In this document: positions 1-9,257 of the stretch, piece by piece | Position numbering within the stretch: the stretch's first letter is position 1 | Layout of the letters: every line of letters starts with the position of its first letter | From: Stenotrophomonas sp. 610A2 | Lineage (GTDB): Bacteria > Pseudomonadota > Gammaproteobacteria > Xanthomonadales > Xanthomonadaceae | Reading direction: 5' to 3' | DNA length: 64,000 nucleotides | Assembly: GCF_030549615.1 (NCBI RefSeq) | Contig: NZ_CP130832.1 | Span: 248,001 to 312,000 of the forward strand | Notes under the pieces: generated by a model | Told to the model about the DNA's origin: nothing | What the model saw: the letters and a program-made list of their open reading frames with translations, nothing else | Database searches by the model: none | Position numbers and translations under genes: made by a program

Positions 1-1513
1 CGACCTGGGCCGGCAGATACGGCGCGGAATAGCGCACCAGCAACTGCTGGCCATCCGGCGACAGGCTGAAATCTTCAACACCATCGAGCGCGGTCACTTC
101 GCGCACGGCACCGCCGTTGGCGTTGACGTTGCAGACCTCGTAATCGCCCGGCCACTTCTGGTTGCAGACGAAGTAGAAGCTGTTGCCGTCGGCACTGACC
201 ACCGGCGCCGAGGTTTCCCAGTTGCCGGAGGTGATGGCCTTGGGCTTGCTGCTACCGGTCTGCGTGTACAGGTGCGAATAGCCGGATTCCTCGGACAGCA
301 GCCACAGGGTGCGGCCGTCCGGCATCCAGCCGTAATCGTTGAAGCCCCAGTTGATCCAGCCGCCGTCAGTCAGCCGGTGGCGGCTTTCCAGGCGCGCGCT
401 GGTTGCGCTGGTGGTGGCGATCCAGCGGTCCTTGTTGTCGTTGGCACGCAGCATCAGCGCGGCCTGGCTGCCGTCGGCATTCCAGCGGATGCCGCCGCCC
501 ATGAAGTCGCTCATCAATTCGAGCGGACGGTTGCCCTTCAGCGCGTCCTTGCCGGCCTTGCGGCGCAGCTCGGCCAGCGGATCGGTGGCGATGCCGGGCA
601 GGTTGTCCAGCGACAGCGGCTCGACCTTGCCGGTGGCGGCATCGGCCAACCAGAACGCATGCGGTTCGGGATTGTTGCGGCCGACGCGGGTGCGGGTGTC
701 TTCGGCTTCTTCGTAGCCGGACTCGGTGACGTACAGCGGCATCTTGCCGCCGCGGCCTTCCTCGTAACCCTTGGGCTTGGTGACCACGATCAGGTGGCGG
801 GCATCGGGCGACAGCGCGCTGTCGACGATCTCGACATCGGCGCCAAGGAAGATCGGTGCCGGTGCGCGGGTCGGGTCGGCCTGGCGCCAACGCTCGCCCT
901 GCTCGCGCAGCTCTTCGCGCTGGGCGCGATCAGTGCGCAGGGTGGACAGGGTGCGCATCTGCTGGTCGCGCAGTACGTCGGCCTTGGGCGCGTCGGCCGG
1001 GTTCTTGTCGGCCTTGAGCTGGGCGACCTGGCTGGTGATGTTGTTGCGCGGATTCCAGTGGAACCAGTTGTTGCCCACTTCCCAGATCACGCCGCCATCG
1101 CTGGCGAAATTGACGCCGCTGGCGCGTTCATTGCTGCGGGTCAGCTGGGTCAGCGTGCCGTTGCGCAGGTCGCGCACGAACACGTCGCCATTGCGGACGA
1201 AGGCCATGCGCTGGCGGCTGCTGTCATAGACGCGGTCGGCGGCATCGAGGGTGCCGCGCTGGTCATCGGCGACCTGCTGGCCGACGCCGCCACTCACCGG
1301 CAGGCGGAAACTGTCGCGCACTGCGCTGCCCTGGCGCTTGAGCGTGTATTCGACCTGCTGGCCGTTCCACGACCACCAGGCCGATTCCACCGGCGGCCCG
1401 ATCCAGTCCGGGTTGGCCATTGCCTGCTCGATGGTGATCGGCGTGGGCGCGGCATGGGCGTTGCCGAAAGCGGTCAACAACAGCAGGGACAGGGGCAGCA
1501 GCTTGGGCATCAT
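1..1513 (-). CDS. S9 family peptidase (DPP-IV/prolyl oligopeptidase type), 3' end cut by window
   Basis: Reading the minus strand from the double ATG at 1513/1510 gives an uninterrupted protein that runs off the left edge. It begins with a Sec-type signal peptide (MMPKLLPLSLLLLTAFGNAHA) and continues as a DPP-IV N-terminal beta-propeller, with blade-like stretches such as 'SPDARHLIVV' and 'SADGNSFYFVCN'. The family is periplasmic and releases dipeptides or small fragments from proline-containing peptides. The catalytic Ser-Asp-His domain would lie beyond the window, so activity cannot be checked. A long opposite-strand reading frame over this gene is a composition shadow. Confidence 0.85.
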   Translation of the reverse strand, partial: MMPKLLPLSLLLLTAFGNAHAAPTPITIEQAMANPDWIGPPVESAWWSWNGQQVEYTLKRQGSAVRDSFRLPVSGGVGQQVADDQRGTLDAADRVYDSSRQRMAFVRNGDVFVRDLRNGTLTQLTRSNERASGVNFASDGGVIWEVGNNWFHWNPRNNITSQVAQLKADKNPADAPKADVLRDQQMRTLSTLRTDRAQREELREQGERWRQADPTRAPAPIFLGADVEIVDSALSPDARHLIVVTKPKGYEEGRGGKMPLYVTESGYEEAEDTRTRVGRNNPEPHAFWLADAATGKVEPLSLDNLPGIATDPLAELRRKAGKDALKGNRPLELMSDFMGGGIRWNADGSQAALMLRANDNKDRWIATTSATSARLESRHRLTDGGWINWGFNDYGWMPDGRTLWLLSEESGYSHLYTQTGSSKPKAITSGNWETSAPVVSADGNSFYFVCNQKWPGDYEVCNVNANGGAVREVTALDGVEDFSLSPDGQQLLVRYSAPYLPAQV

Positions 1514-1668
1514 TCGGCACCGGTGAAAGGGAACCGAACAAGGGTAGCAGCCACCAACTGCGCGGGGCTGGGCCACAGGTCATGGAGGCGGGGTTCGGCG
1601 GCTGAGCTGCCGGAATCGGCAATGTTTTGCGCCCTCCCGTTGGCGCAGCCAGGGAAAAGGGAAGAAGC

Positions 1669-1736
1669 GTAGTGCCGAGCCATGCTCGGCAGAGGCTTTA
1701 CCGGTAAGGCCCCTGCCGAGCATGGCTCGGCACTAC
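1669..1736. repeat. SMAG-type inverted repeat
   Basis: Two arms face each other: GTAGTGCCGAGCCATGCTCG on the left and its near-complement ending CGGCACTAC on the right, separated by a short spacer. The GTAG start and palindromic arm match the Stenotrophomonas SMAG (GTAG) REP-like family. It lies in the 335-bp gap between the divergent peptidase and cydA. Apart from this element I see nothing coding in the gap. Confidence 0.8.
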
Positions 1737-1848
1737 AGGGGGCAGGAGCCGCTGCGACTTTTTGACGCACTGCGACAACCGGTCACATCCGTTCTTAACC
1801 AATACCGGACCAGAATCGCCCCAATTAAAAAGTTGCGGAGAAGCGGCC

Positions 1849-3243
1849 GTGGAAGCGCTGCTGTTGTCCCGGATCCAGTTCGGATTCGTGGTGAGTTTTC
1901 ATGTGCTGTTCCCGGCCTTCACCATCGGTACGGCCAGCTGGTTGGCCTTCGTTGAATGGCGTTGGCTGCGTACCCGCAACCCGGTCTGGCGCGAGCTGTT
2001 TTTCTTCTGGCAGAAGATCTTCGCCGTGTCCTTCGGCATGGGCGTGGTCAGTGGCATCGTCATGGCCTTCCAGTTCGGCACCAACTGGCCGCGCCTGAGT
2101 GAAGTGGCCGGCACGGTGATCGGGCCATTGCTCACGTACGAGGTGTTGACCGCGTTCTTCCTCGAGGCGAGTTTCCTCGGCGTGATGCTGTTCGGTTGGG
2201 AAAAAGTCTCGCCGCGCCTGCACTTCTTCTCCACCTGCATGGTGGCGTTGGGCACGCTGTTTTCCACGTTCTGGATCCTGTCTTCCAACAGCTGGCTGCA
2301 CACGCCGGCCGGCTACGCGCTGGTCGATGGCATCGTGCACCCGCAGGACTGGTGGCAGATCGTGTTCAACCCGTCCTTCCCTTACCGACTGGCGCATATG
2401 GCGCTGGGTTCGTTCATCACCACGTGCTTTGTCATCGGCGGTGTCGGTGCCTGGTATCTGCGTCGTGGTGTGCATGTGGAAGCTGGTCGCAAGATGCTGG
2501 TGGCAGCCGTCGCATTCGCCGCGTTGACGGTGCCGGTGCAGATCTTCGTTGGTGACATGCATGGCTTGAACACGCTGGAGCACCAGCCGATGAAGATCGC
2601 CGCGATGGAGGCGCACTGGCATGAGAGCAAGCCCGGCGAAGGCGTACCGCTGGTGGTGTTCGCCGTGCCGAATGAAAAGGAAGAGCGCAACGATTACGAG
2701 ATCGCCATTCCCAAGCTCGGCAGCGTGATCCTGACCCACAGCACAGACGGTACCTTCGCGCCGCTGACCTCGGTGCCGGCCAGTGAGCGGCCGCCGGTGG
2801 TGCCGGTGTTCTATGCGTTCCGCATCATGGTCGGGATCGGCACGTTGATGCTGGTGCTGGCGTGGATCTCGGCCTTCCAGCTATGGCGTGGGCGTCTGCT
2901 GGAATCCAAATGGCTGCTGCGCGGATGGAACTGGATGTTGCCCAGTGGCTTCATCGCGCTGGTATCGGGTTGGTTCGTTACCGAGATGGGCCGGCAACCC
3001 TGGGTGGTTTACGGGTTGCTGCGTACTGCCGATGCGGTCGGTACGCAGAGTGTGTGGATGACGGTGCTGTCGCTGACTGTTTACGTGATCGGCTATCTGT
3101 TCGTGTTTGGCTGGGGCATCTGGTACCTGGTCAAGATCATGCGCAGTGGCCCGGCGCCACATGGGCAGCCGCCGCGCGACGACGGCATGCACACCCCGGC
3201 GCGGCCGCTGTCCGGCGTCAATGAACCGCTGGAGGAGCGCTGA
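1849..3243 (+). CDS. cydA: Cytochrome bd-type (cyanide-insensitive) quinol oxidase subunit I
   Basis: This is subunit I of a bd-family terminal oxidase, which oxidises ubiquinol and reduces oxygen at the inner membrane. It has 464 aa. Visible landmarks are haem ligands H18, H183 and M380, acidic residues E98 and E106 of the proton channel, and GRQPW at 381-385. The quinol loop around 235-260 is short, as in CioA-type oxidases. The GTG at 1849 is chosen because it has a GCGGAG ribosome site just upstream and starts the conserved MEALLLSRIQF N-terminus; the frame opens earlier at 1762. cydB follows 1 bp after the stop. No cydX-like small gene follows cydB and no cydDC is in the window. Confidence 0.95.
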   Translation: MEALLLSRIQFGFVVSFHVLFPAFTIGTASWLAFVEWRWLRTRNPVWRELFFFWQKIFAVSFGMGVVSGIVMAFQFGTNWPRLSEVAGTVIGPLLTYEVLTAFFLEASFLGVMLFGWEKVSPRLHFFSTCMVALGTLFSTFWILSSNSWLHTPAGYALVDGIVHPQDWWQIVFNPSFPYRLAHMALGSFITTCFVIGGVGAWYLRRGVHVEAGRKMLVAAVAFAALTVPVQIFVGDMHGLNTLEHQPMKIAAMEAHWHESKPGEGVPLVVFAVPNEKEERNDYEIAIPKLGSVILTHSTDGTFAPLTSVPASERPPVVPVFYAFRIMVGIGTLMLVLAWISAFQLWRGRLLESKWLLRGWNWMLPSGFIALVSGWFVTEMGRQPWVVYGLLRTADAVGTQSVWMTVLSLTVYVIGYLFVFGWGIWYLVKIMRSGPAPHGQPPRDDGMHTPARPLSGVNEPLEER

Positions 3244-3244
3244 C

Positions 3245-4258
3245 ATGGAGATGACAACCTGGCTGCCGGTGGCATGGTTCGCGGTGATCGGCTTCGGCGT
3301 GCTGATGTATGTGGTGCTGGATGGCTTCGTGCTCGGCATCGGCATACTCGCGCCGTTTGCCGAGGACGAGCAGCAGCTCGACGTGATGATGAATACCGCT
3401 GCGCCGATCTGGGACGGCAATGAGACCTGGCTGGTGCTCGGCGGCGCCGGTCTGATGACGGCGTTCCCGCAGGTGTATGCGGTACTGTTGTCGGGCCTGT
3501 ATCTGCCGGTACTGTTGTTGGTGATGGGACTGGTGTTCCGTGGCGTGGCCTTCGAGTTCCGCTTCAAGGCGCACCGTTCGCGTGCGCTGTGGAGCGTGTC
3601 GTTCGCGCTGGGCTCGCTGCTGGCTTCGTTCGCGCAGGGCGTGATCCTCGGCGCGCTGGTGCAGGGCTTGCCGATGCAGGACGGGCAATACAGCGGCGGT
3701 GCCTTCGGCTGGTTCAGTCCGTTCTCGATGCTGACCGGTGTGGCGGTGGTCACCGGCTACGCGCTGCTTGGCAGCACCTGGCTGATCCTCAAGACCGAGG
3801 GTCGCGAGCAGGCCTTGGCACGCTCGCTGACGCGGCCGTTGATGGTGGCAGTGATCGTGTTCATGGGCCTGGTCAGTACCTGGCTGCCGTTCCTGCAGTC
3901 GCGGGTGATGGAGCGCTGGTTCAGCGATGGCAACTTCTGGTGGCTGTCGCCGGTGCCATTGCTGACCCTGGCCGTGGCGGTGGCGCTATGGCGCAGCGCC
4001 ATGCACCCGCGCCGCGACCTGCCGCCATTCCTGCTGACCCTGGCGCTGTTCGTGCTCGGTTTCGTCGGCCTGGTGCTGGGCATGTGGCCCTACCTGTTGC
4101 CGCCGCACCTGACCCTGTGGCAGGCCGCTGCGCCGGCGTCTTCGCTGGGTTTCAGCATGGTCGGGCTGGTGCTGCTGTTGCCGGTGATCCTCGGCTATAC
4201 GGTGTGGTCGTACCGGGTGTTCCGCGGCAAGGTGACCGCCGAAACCGGCTATCACTGA
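3245..4258 (+). CDS. cydB: Cytochrome bd-type quinol oxidase subunit II
   Basis: 337 aa, entirely hydrophobic with about eight or nine membrane helices. It starts with the family N-terminus (WLPVAWFAVIGFGVLMYVVLDGFVLG) and contains the WDGNETWLV motif near residues 57-65, diagnostic of CydB/CioB. It pairs with subunit I in the membrane and stabilises the haems. The ATG at 3245 lies one base after the cydA stop, so the two are translationally coupled. A perfect 9-bp hairpin without a T-run follows the stop. Confidence 0.95.
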   Translation: MEMTTWLPVAWFAVIGFGVLMYVVLDGFVLGIGILAPFAEDEQQLDVMMNTAAPIWDGNETWLVLGGAGLMTAFPQVYAVLLSGLYLPVLLLVMGLVFRGVAFEFRFKAHRSRALWSVSFALGSLLASFAQGVILGALVQGLPMQDGQYSGGAFGWFSPFSMLTGVAVVTGYALLGSTWLILKTEGREQALARSLTRPLMVAVIVFMGLVSTWLPFLQSRVMERWFSDGNFWWLSPVPLLTLAVAVALWRSAMHPRRDLPPFLLTLALFVLGFVGLVLGMWPYLLPPHLTLWQAAAPASSLGFSMVGLVLLLPVILGYTVWSYRVFRGKVTAETGYH

Positions 4259-4271
4259 ACCGTGGCGACAT

Positions 4272-4293
4272 GGCCCGGCTTGCCAGCCGGGCC
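4272..4293 (+). terminator. Hairpin after cydB
   Basis: GGCCCGGCT, loop TGCC, AGCCGGGCC: a perfect 9-bp stem directly behind cydB. There is no poly-T run, so it could be an attenuating or RNA-stabilising hairpin rather than an intrinsic terminator. Confidence 0.3.
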
Positions 4294-4369
4294 GCCCGGG
4301 GCCAAGCTGGCCGCCCGTTGTGGCCGCCGCCGTGATGGGCAGTCCATCGAACGAGGTCATCGTAGTCGC

Positions 4370-5716
4370 ATGTCGGTTGTTCCCGAGCAGTTGCCAAGTC
4401 CTTCCCGTCATCCATTGGCCAATGGTGAGCTGCGCCGCTTGCTGGCGGTGGGCAAGGATCGTTCGGTCGATCTGCAGACCTTCTTCGCGCATGTGCGCGG
4501 CGTGGCCGCGCTGCTGCCGGCGGCTGAGCATGCAATCAACCTCTGCGATGACCGCTATCGCTTCCTGGTGGCGTTCTGCGCGGTGGCCTTGCGTGGGCAG
4601 GTGAACCTGCTGCCTTCGTCGCGTGCAGCTGCCGTCGTCGCCGATGTACAGCAGCGCTATGCGCAGACGTATTGCATCAGCGACGACGCGCTCGAGCAGT
4701 TGCCAGCGGACAGCTTCGTGTTGCCCGCGGAGCTGCCGCAGCTGAACGGCGATCTGCCGCAGCTGGCCAGCGACCAACTGGTGGCGATCGGCTTCACGTC
4801 CGGGAGCACTGGTACGCCCAGTGCCAACAGCAAGACCTGGGGTTCGTTCCTGGCCAGCACCGCGCAGAACCTGCAGGCGTTGCAGAGCCTTTGGGGTGAT
4901 GCGCAGCCAGCGCTGGTGGCGACGGTGCCGTCGCAGCACATGTACGGCATGGAGATGGCGGTGCTGCTGCCCTTGCTGGCGCCGGCGACCTTGCAGGCCG
5001 GACGTCCGTTCTTTCCGCAGGACGTGGTGCTGGCACTGCAGCAGGTGCAGGCGCCGCGCGTGCTGATCACCACGCCGGTGCACCTCAAGGCGCTGGTGGA
5101 ATCAGGTGTGGAATTGCCGCCGCTGGCCGGTATCGTCACCGCCACCGCGCCGCTGTCGCAGGAACTTGCGGCGGCTGCCGAGCAGGCATTCGCCACCGAG
5201 GTGCGGGAGATGTTCGGTTCCACCGAGACCTGCATCTTCGCGCGTCGCCGCACCGCCAGTGAGTTGGCCTGGAGCCTGTTGCCCGGGGTGCGGCTGGAGC
5301 CGCAGCCCGATGGCACGCGGGTGCATGCGGCGCATCTGTCCGCGCCGGTATGCCTGGCCGATCTGGTCGAACTGCTGCCAGGTGATCGCTTCGTGCTGCG
5401 TGGCCGCCGCGCCGACCTGCTGGAAATTGCCGGCAAGCGCGCCTCGCTGGGCGACCTGACCCGCAAGCTGCAGGCCGTGCCCGGTGTGGTCGATGCGGTG
5501 GTGGTGCAGTTGGCGCCCGAACCCGGCCATGCGGTTGGCCGCATCGCCGCGCTGGTGGTGGCGCCAGATCGTGAAGAGGTCGATATCCTGCGCGAACTGC
5601 GTGAGTTCATGGATCCGGTGTTCCTGCCACGGCCGCTGCGCAAGGTGGCGGTGTTGCCGCGCAACGATACCGGCAAGCTGCCGCGTGACGCGGTGCTGGC
5701 ATTGCTGGGGCACTAA
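4370..5716 (+). CDS. xanA2: AMP-dependent acyl/aryl:ACP ligase of the aryl-polyene (xanthomonadin-type) cluster
   Basis: 448 aa ANL-superfamily adenylating enzyme. The ATP-binding P-loop TSGSTGTP lies around residue 145, the FGSTET motif near 285, and the GDRFVLRGRRADLLEIAGKR hinge near 340. The C-terminal lysine motif (NDTGKLPRDA) is intact. In xanthomonadin clusters a ligase of this kind loads 3-hydroxybenzoate onto the dedicated acyl carrier protein; that role is inferred from position beside a XanB2-like chorismatase and an ACP. The ATG at 4370 fits the start of homology, and the open frame begins upstream at 4262. The symbol is by context and could be wrong. Confidence 0.75.
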   Translation: MSVVPEQLPSPSRHPLANGELRRLLAVGKDRSVDLQTFFAHVRGVAALLPAAEHAINLCDDRYRFLVAFCAVALRGQVNLLPSSRAAAVVADVQQRYAQTYCISDDALEQLPADSFVLPAELPQLNGDLPQLASDQLVAIGFTSGSTGTPSANSKTWGSFLASTAQNLQALQSLWGDAQPALVATVPSQHMYGMEMAVLLPLLAPATLQAGRPFFPQDVVLALQQVQAPRVLITTPVHLKALVESGVELPPLAGIVTATAPLSQELAAAAEQAFATEVREMFGSTETCIFARRRTASELAWSLLPGVRLEPQPDGTRVHAAHLSAPVCLADLVELLPGDRFVLRGRRADLLEIAGKRASLGDLTRKLQAVPGVVDAVVVQLAPEPGHAVGRIAALVVAPDREEVDILRELREFMDPVFLPRPLRKVAVLPRNDTGKLPRDAVLALLGH

Positions 5717-5758
5717 GCCGCAGCGGTTTGGCCAACGTGTTGCCGACGTGGCCGCAGA

Positions 5759-6769
5759 TCAGGCGTCGTGGACGCCGTCGATCTCGACCCGCAGGTCGCG
5801 CCGGCATACCGCTGCATGCAGCACGATATACGGCACCTGTGGCGGTAGGTGCGAGGCCAGGGCTGCGCGCACCTCGGCAATCTCGGCCGCATCGCGCACA
5901 TAGACCTTGAGCCGGCTACCGTCGCCGAACTGGGTTGGCAAACCCGGCCGATGCGCACGTGCCGCGCCAATCAGCGCTTCGAAATTGGCGAAGGTTTCCT
6001 GCAACTGGCGCTGGGTGCTGTCGCCGTGCAGGGTGGCATGGCCGACCACGCTGGCGGTGCCTGACAGCAGCAGCGGCAGGCGGCTGCCGTTGGCGGCCAG
6101 CATGGCACGGGCGAAACTCGGTGATTGCCGGCCGTACTGGCGCGGGTAGCGGTAGGCGCTGACCTGACGCGGGTTTTCCAGCGGAGTGCCGGCCTCACGC
6201 GCGGCCAGCCAATACACCTGCAGCACGCGCACGCCGTCGACGCGACCGATGGCGGTGGCAGCTGGCAGGGTGCTGGTGTCGATGGCACCGATGCCACGGG
6301 CACGGCCCACGCAGAACTCGCGGTAGCGTTCGCTGTCGCCTTCGCCGTCGGTGATCGCGTCCAGGTAGTTCCAGATCCGCAGCAGGTGCGGATAGGCATG
6401 CGCAGGCAGGGCTTCGAGCATGCGCGCATAGGCGTGCTCGGAGGCGCCGATGATGCCGCCGTGCTGGTGCTCATCCACCTGCAGCGCACCGAACATCAAT
6501 GCACCATCGCTGGCCCAGGCCACGCCATTGGCGTCGCGGCCGCTGCTGACCGGCTTGTCGCTGCGCCATACTTCCAGCTGGGCCTCGCCATCCGGCTGCA
6601 GGCCGACCTGCAGATAGCGCGGGTCATCGCTGGCTGCGGTGCCGTCGCCGGCCTGGAAACCGACGATGGCCAGCACCTGCGGATCGGCCAGCAAGGCGTT
6701 CAGCTGCGAAGGATCGGCATAGTCGATCTGCAGCGCGGCAGCCGCTGCCGGAGATGTCAGGGCATTCAT
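5759..6769 (-). CDS. xanB2: Chorismatase (3-/4-hydroxybenzoate synthase), XanB2-like
   Basis: 336 aa protein of the FkbO/Hyg5/XanB2 chorismatase family, often mislabelled pteridine-dependent deoxygenase. It has the RIWNYLDAI and ERYREFCVGRARG segments (around 125-155) and a C-terminal RidA-like stretch (LKVYVRDAAEIAEVR...PYIVLHAAVCRRDL). XanB2 converts chorismate to 3-hydroxybenzoate, the xanthomonadin starter, and 4-hydroxybenzoate, a ubiquinone precursor. It is transcribed away from the ACP gene, and the 196-bp gap must hold both promoters. The ATG at 6769 is preferred; an in-frame ATG at 6787 would add six residues. Confidence 0.85.
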   Translation of the reverse strand: MNALTSPAAAAALQIDYADPSQLNALLADPQVLAIVGFQAGDGTAASDDPRYLQVGLQPDGEAQLEVWRSDKPVSSGRDANGVAWASDGALMFGALQVDEHQHGGIIGASEHAYARMLEALPAHAYPHLLRIWNYLDAITDGEGDSERYREFCVGRARGIGAIDTSTLPAATAIGRVDGVRVLQVYWLAAREAGTPLENPRQVSAYRYPRQYGRQSPSFARAMLAANGSRLPLLLSGTASVVGHATLHGDSTQRQLQETFANFEALIGAARAHRPGLPTQFGDGSRLKVYVRDAAEIAEVRAALASHLPPQVPYIVLHAAVCRRDLRVEIDGVHDA

Positions 6770-6965
6770 CTCAGGCCCCCGTGACATTGGCGGTCAGGCA
6801 GGCGGAGCAGGGCTGGCGGCGGCGGGAGTGGAGCAGGAACGTCATTGCACGGCGTATCGGGCATCGCAGAGACGGCAATGATACCCCGCGAGTCTGAACT
6901 GTCATGCTTGCGCAACCGTCGGCGATGCCGGATCGTTGCGGGTCTGATTGGCAGTAGGTGTGGAA

Positions 6966-7235
6966 ATGTCGCAACAAAATGATGCCGAGCGCGAGCTGGC
7001 CGGGCTGCTGGTCGAGAGCCTGAACCTGGAAGACGTGGACCCGGCCCAGATCGACCCGGAAGCAGCGTTGTTCAATGATGGCCTGGGCCTGGATTCGATC
7101 GATGCGCTGGAGCTGGCCTTGGCCATCAGCAAGCGCTACGGCTTCCAGCTGCGCTCGGACAACGAGGACAACCGCCGCATTTTCGGTTCCCTGCGTGCCC
7201 TGTCGGCACATATCCAAGCCAACAAGACGGTCTGA
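6966..7235 (+). CDS. xanC: Acyl carrier protein of the aryl-polyene cluster
   Basis: 89 aa, acidic, with the phosphopantetheine attachment motif GLDSIDALEL and Ser44 as the attachment site. It carries the aryl starter and the growing polyene chain. The start is set by the AGGTGTGGA purine run just before the ATG. It is the first gene of a tightly packed plus-strand operon; the next gene starts 5 bp after its stop. Many related clusters carry two ACPs, but only one is visible here. Confidence 0.85.
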   Translation: MSQQNDAERELAGLLVESLNLEDVDPAQIDPEAALFNDGLGLDSIDALELALAISKRYGFQLRSDNEDNRRIFGSLRALSAHIQANKTV

Positions 7236-7240
7236 ACGGC

Positions 7241-7963
7241 GTGACTGCTGCCAGCCCTGAACCCGGCCACGGGCCGGTGGCGCTGGCGCTGCGGGTGATC
7301 CTGCTGCTGGCCTACCCGGTGCTGTCGCACGTGGCCAGCCTGCGCAATGAAGGCATGTGGGCTGCCGCCGCTTTGGCTGGGCTGGTCCTGCTATGCCTGC
7401 TGGAACCGCTCGCGCGGCGCCAGCCATGGGCGTTCGGCGTGCTGGCGGCGAGCTGTGCGCTGCTGTGGTGGCTGGGTGGATCGAGCTGGGCCTGGATGCT
7501 GCTGCTGGCACCGCCGGTGGTATTCCCGTTGCTGGTGGCCTGGGGCTTTGCCCGTTCGCTGCTGCCGGGGCAGGTTCCGCTGATCACCCGCATCGTGCGG
7601 GCGCTGTATGCGCGGGCCGAGATGCCGCTGACGGCGAAGCTCGAACGCTATACGCGCCGGCTCAGTGCTGCCTGGGCCCTGGTGCTGGTGCTGCTGGCAC
7701 TGATCAACCTGGGCCTGGCGATGAGCGCGGTACCCGACGGCCTGCTGGCGGCGTTCGGCATCCAGCCGTGGTGGCCGGTGACCCATGAACAATGGTCGTG
7801 GTGCGCGAACATCGCCGATTGGGGGCTGATCGGCGGCTTCTTCGCGCTGGAATACGCGGTGCGCTCGCAGTTGTTCCCGCAGCGCCCTTACCGCAACGCC
7901 TGGGATTTCATGCGCCAGATGGGCCAGCTCGGGCCGGCGTTCTGGCGCGACCTGCTGCGCTGA
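7241..7963 (+). CDS. Integral membrane protein of the aryl-polyene cluster (COG4648-like)
   Basis: 240 aa, GTG start, with about six hydrophobic helices (near 15-35, 42-60, 66-85, 88-108, 145-165 and 190-210) separated by a basic loop (residues ~115-145). This matches the membrane protein found in aryl-polyene clusters and often annotated as 'ketosynthase', although it has no ketosynthase motifs. Its biochemical role is unknown. Position suggests membrane anchoring of pigment assembly or export. Confidence 0.7.
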   Translation: MTAASPEPGHGPVALALRVILLLAYPVLSHVASLRNEGMWAAAALAGLVLLCLLEPLARRQPWAFGVLAASCALLWWLGGSSWAWMLLLAPPVVFPLLVAWGFARSLLPGQVPLITRIVRALYARAEMPLTAKLERYTRRLSAAWALVLVLLALINLGLAMSAVPDGLLAAFGIQPWWPVTHEQWSWCANIADWGLIGGFFALEYAVRSQLFPQRPYRNAWDFMRQMGQLGPAFWRDLLR

Positions 7964-8013
7964 AGCACAGGGCTGCCGGTATCCTGTCTGCACAAATCGC
8001 CGCCAGCGCAGCC

Positions 8014-8313
8014 ATGTACTTCAGCATTCCTTCCGATCACCCCTGCCTGCCCGGCCATTTCCCGGGCCGGCCGCTGGTGCCCGGGGTGGTGGTGCTGGAA
8101 CAGGTGCTGCAGGCGGTGGCTGCCGAGTGCGGACATGCGGTCGGCGCGCTGCGCCTGCCGCAGGTGAAGTTCATGGCACCCCTGCTGCCGGATGAGCAGG
8201 CGCGGATAGAACTAGAAGGACAGGCACCGCGCTGGAAATTCCGCGTGCTGCGCGCTGACCAGCTGCTGGTGCGTGGCGAGCTGGTGTTGGCCGAAGCTGA
8301 CGCGCGGGCATGA
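8014..8313 (+). CDS. Small hot-dog-fold 3-hydroxyacyl-ACP dehydratase
   Basis: 99 aa, shorter than FabZ (about 150 aa). It carries the FabA/FabZ signature HFPGRPLVPGVVVLEQ with catalytic His15 near the N-terminus. It is expected to remove water from the beta-hydroxyacyl-ACP during polyene extension, alongside the second dehydratase at 12169. Its stop overlaps the ATG of the acyltransferase by 4 bp. The start at 8014 follows a 50-bp gap after the membrane protein, with no strong ribosome site seen. Confidence 0.75.
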   Translation: MYFSIPSDHPCLPGHFPGRPLVPGVVVLEQVLQAVAAECGHAVGALRLPQVKFMAPLLPDEQARIELEGQAPRWKFRVLRADQLLVRGELVLAEADARA

Positions 8314-9257
8314 ACGCGCCCGACTGGAAGCATCGACCTGAAGGCGGCGGACGCTCCGCGGTCCGCCTGATCGGCGGCATTGCCCGCCATGGCGGGCGCG
8401 GCATTGCCCGCGCCTGCCTGTATCCGATCACCTGCTATTTCTACTGCGTGCGTGGTGAAGAGCGGCGTGCCTCCGCCGACTACCTGCGGCGCCTGTTCGG
8501 GCGCCCGGCGCGTGCGCTGGAAGTGGCACGGCACATCCACACCTTCGCCGCCACCATCCTGGATCGGGTGTTCCTGCTGGCCGGCCGCACCGCTCTGTTC
8601 GACATCCGCAGCAGCGGCACCGAGCCGCTGCTGCAGTTGCTGGACCAGGGCCGCGGGGTGCTGGTGTTCGGCTCCCACCTGGGCAGTTTCGATGCGCTGC
8701 GGGTGCTGGCACGGATGCGCCCGGACCTGAAACTGCGGGTGCTGATGGACCGTGCGCACAACGCCGCCATCACCGAGCTGCTGGCCGAGCTCGACCCCAA
8801 GCTGGCCGACTGCATCATCGATGCCGCGCAGGATGGCACGGCGATCGTGCTGGCCATCCAGCAGGCCTTGGCGGAAGGGGCGATGGTGGCCTTGCTGGTG
8901 GACAGGGCACGCCCGGACGAGCCCGCCATCGCGGCACCGCTACTGGGCAGCGCAGCAGCCTTCCCGACCGCACCCTGGTTGATCGCCAATGCACTGAAGG
9001 CGCCGGTGGTGCTGGCATTTGGCCTGTACCGTGGCGGCAACCGCTACGACCTGCGCTTCGAGTCGTTTGCCGAGGCGGTGGACATTCCACGGCGCGGCCG
9101 CGCCGAGTTGTTGTCCGCGCTTATCCACCGTTACGCCGGCAGGTTGGAGCATCACCTGCGCGACGCCCCTTACAACTGGTTCAATTTCTATGATTTCTGG
9201 CATTCCCAAGACCCTGCGCCCACTGCTGTGCCTGCTGACGAGCCTGCTGCTCAGTAG
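8310..9257 (+). CDS. LpxL/HtrB-type acyltransferase of the aryl-polyene cluster
   Basis: 315 aa member of the lysophospholipid/lipid A acyltransferase superfamily. The catalytic HX4D motif is seen as H123-LGSF-D128 (VFGSHLGSFDAL), and a second block, 'MVALLVDRARPDEP', lies near residues 195-208. By analogy it attaches the aryl-polyene chain to a glycerol or lipid acceptor at the inner membrane. The start overlaps the dehydratase stop (ATGA). Its 3' end overlaps the next gene by 68 bp. Confidence 0.8.
   Translation: MNAPDWKHRPEGGGRSAVRLIGGIARHGGRGIARACLYPITCYFYCVRGEERRASADYLRRLFGRPARALEVARHIHTFAATILDRVFLLAGRTALFDIRSSGTEPLLQLLDQGRGVLVFGSHLGSFDALRVLARMRPDLKLRVLMDRAHNAAITELLAELDPKLADCIIDAAQDGTAIVLAIQQALAEGAMVALLVDRARPDEPAIAAPLLGSAAAFPTAPWLIANALKAPVVLAFGLYRGGNRYDLRFESFAEAVDIPRRGRAELLSALIHRYAGRLEHHLRDAPYNWFNFYDFWHSQDPAPTAVPADEPAAQ

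Noticed and set aside
272..1672. 466-codon plus-strand open frame
   Set aside because: It lies antisense to a peptidase with signal peptide and beta-propeller sequence, and its translation is low-complexity with no domain: a high-GC shadow.
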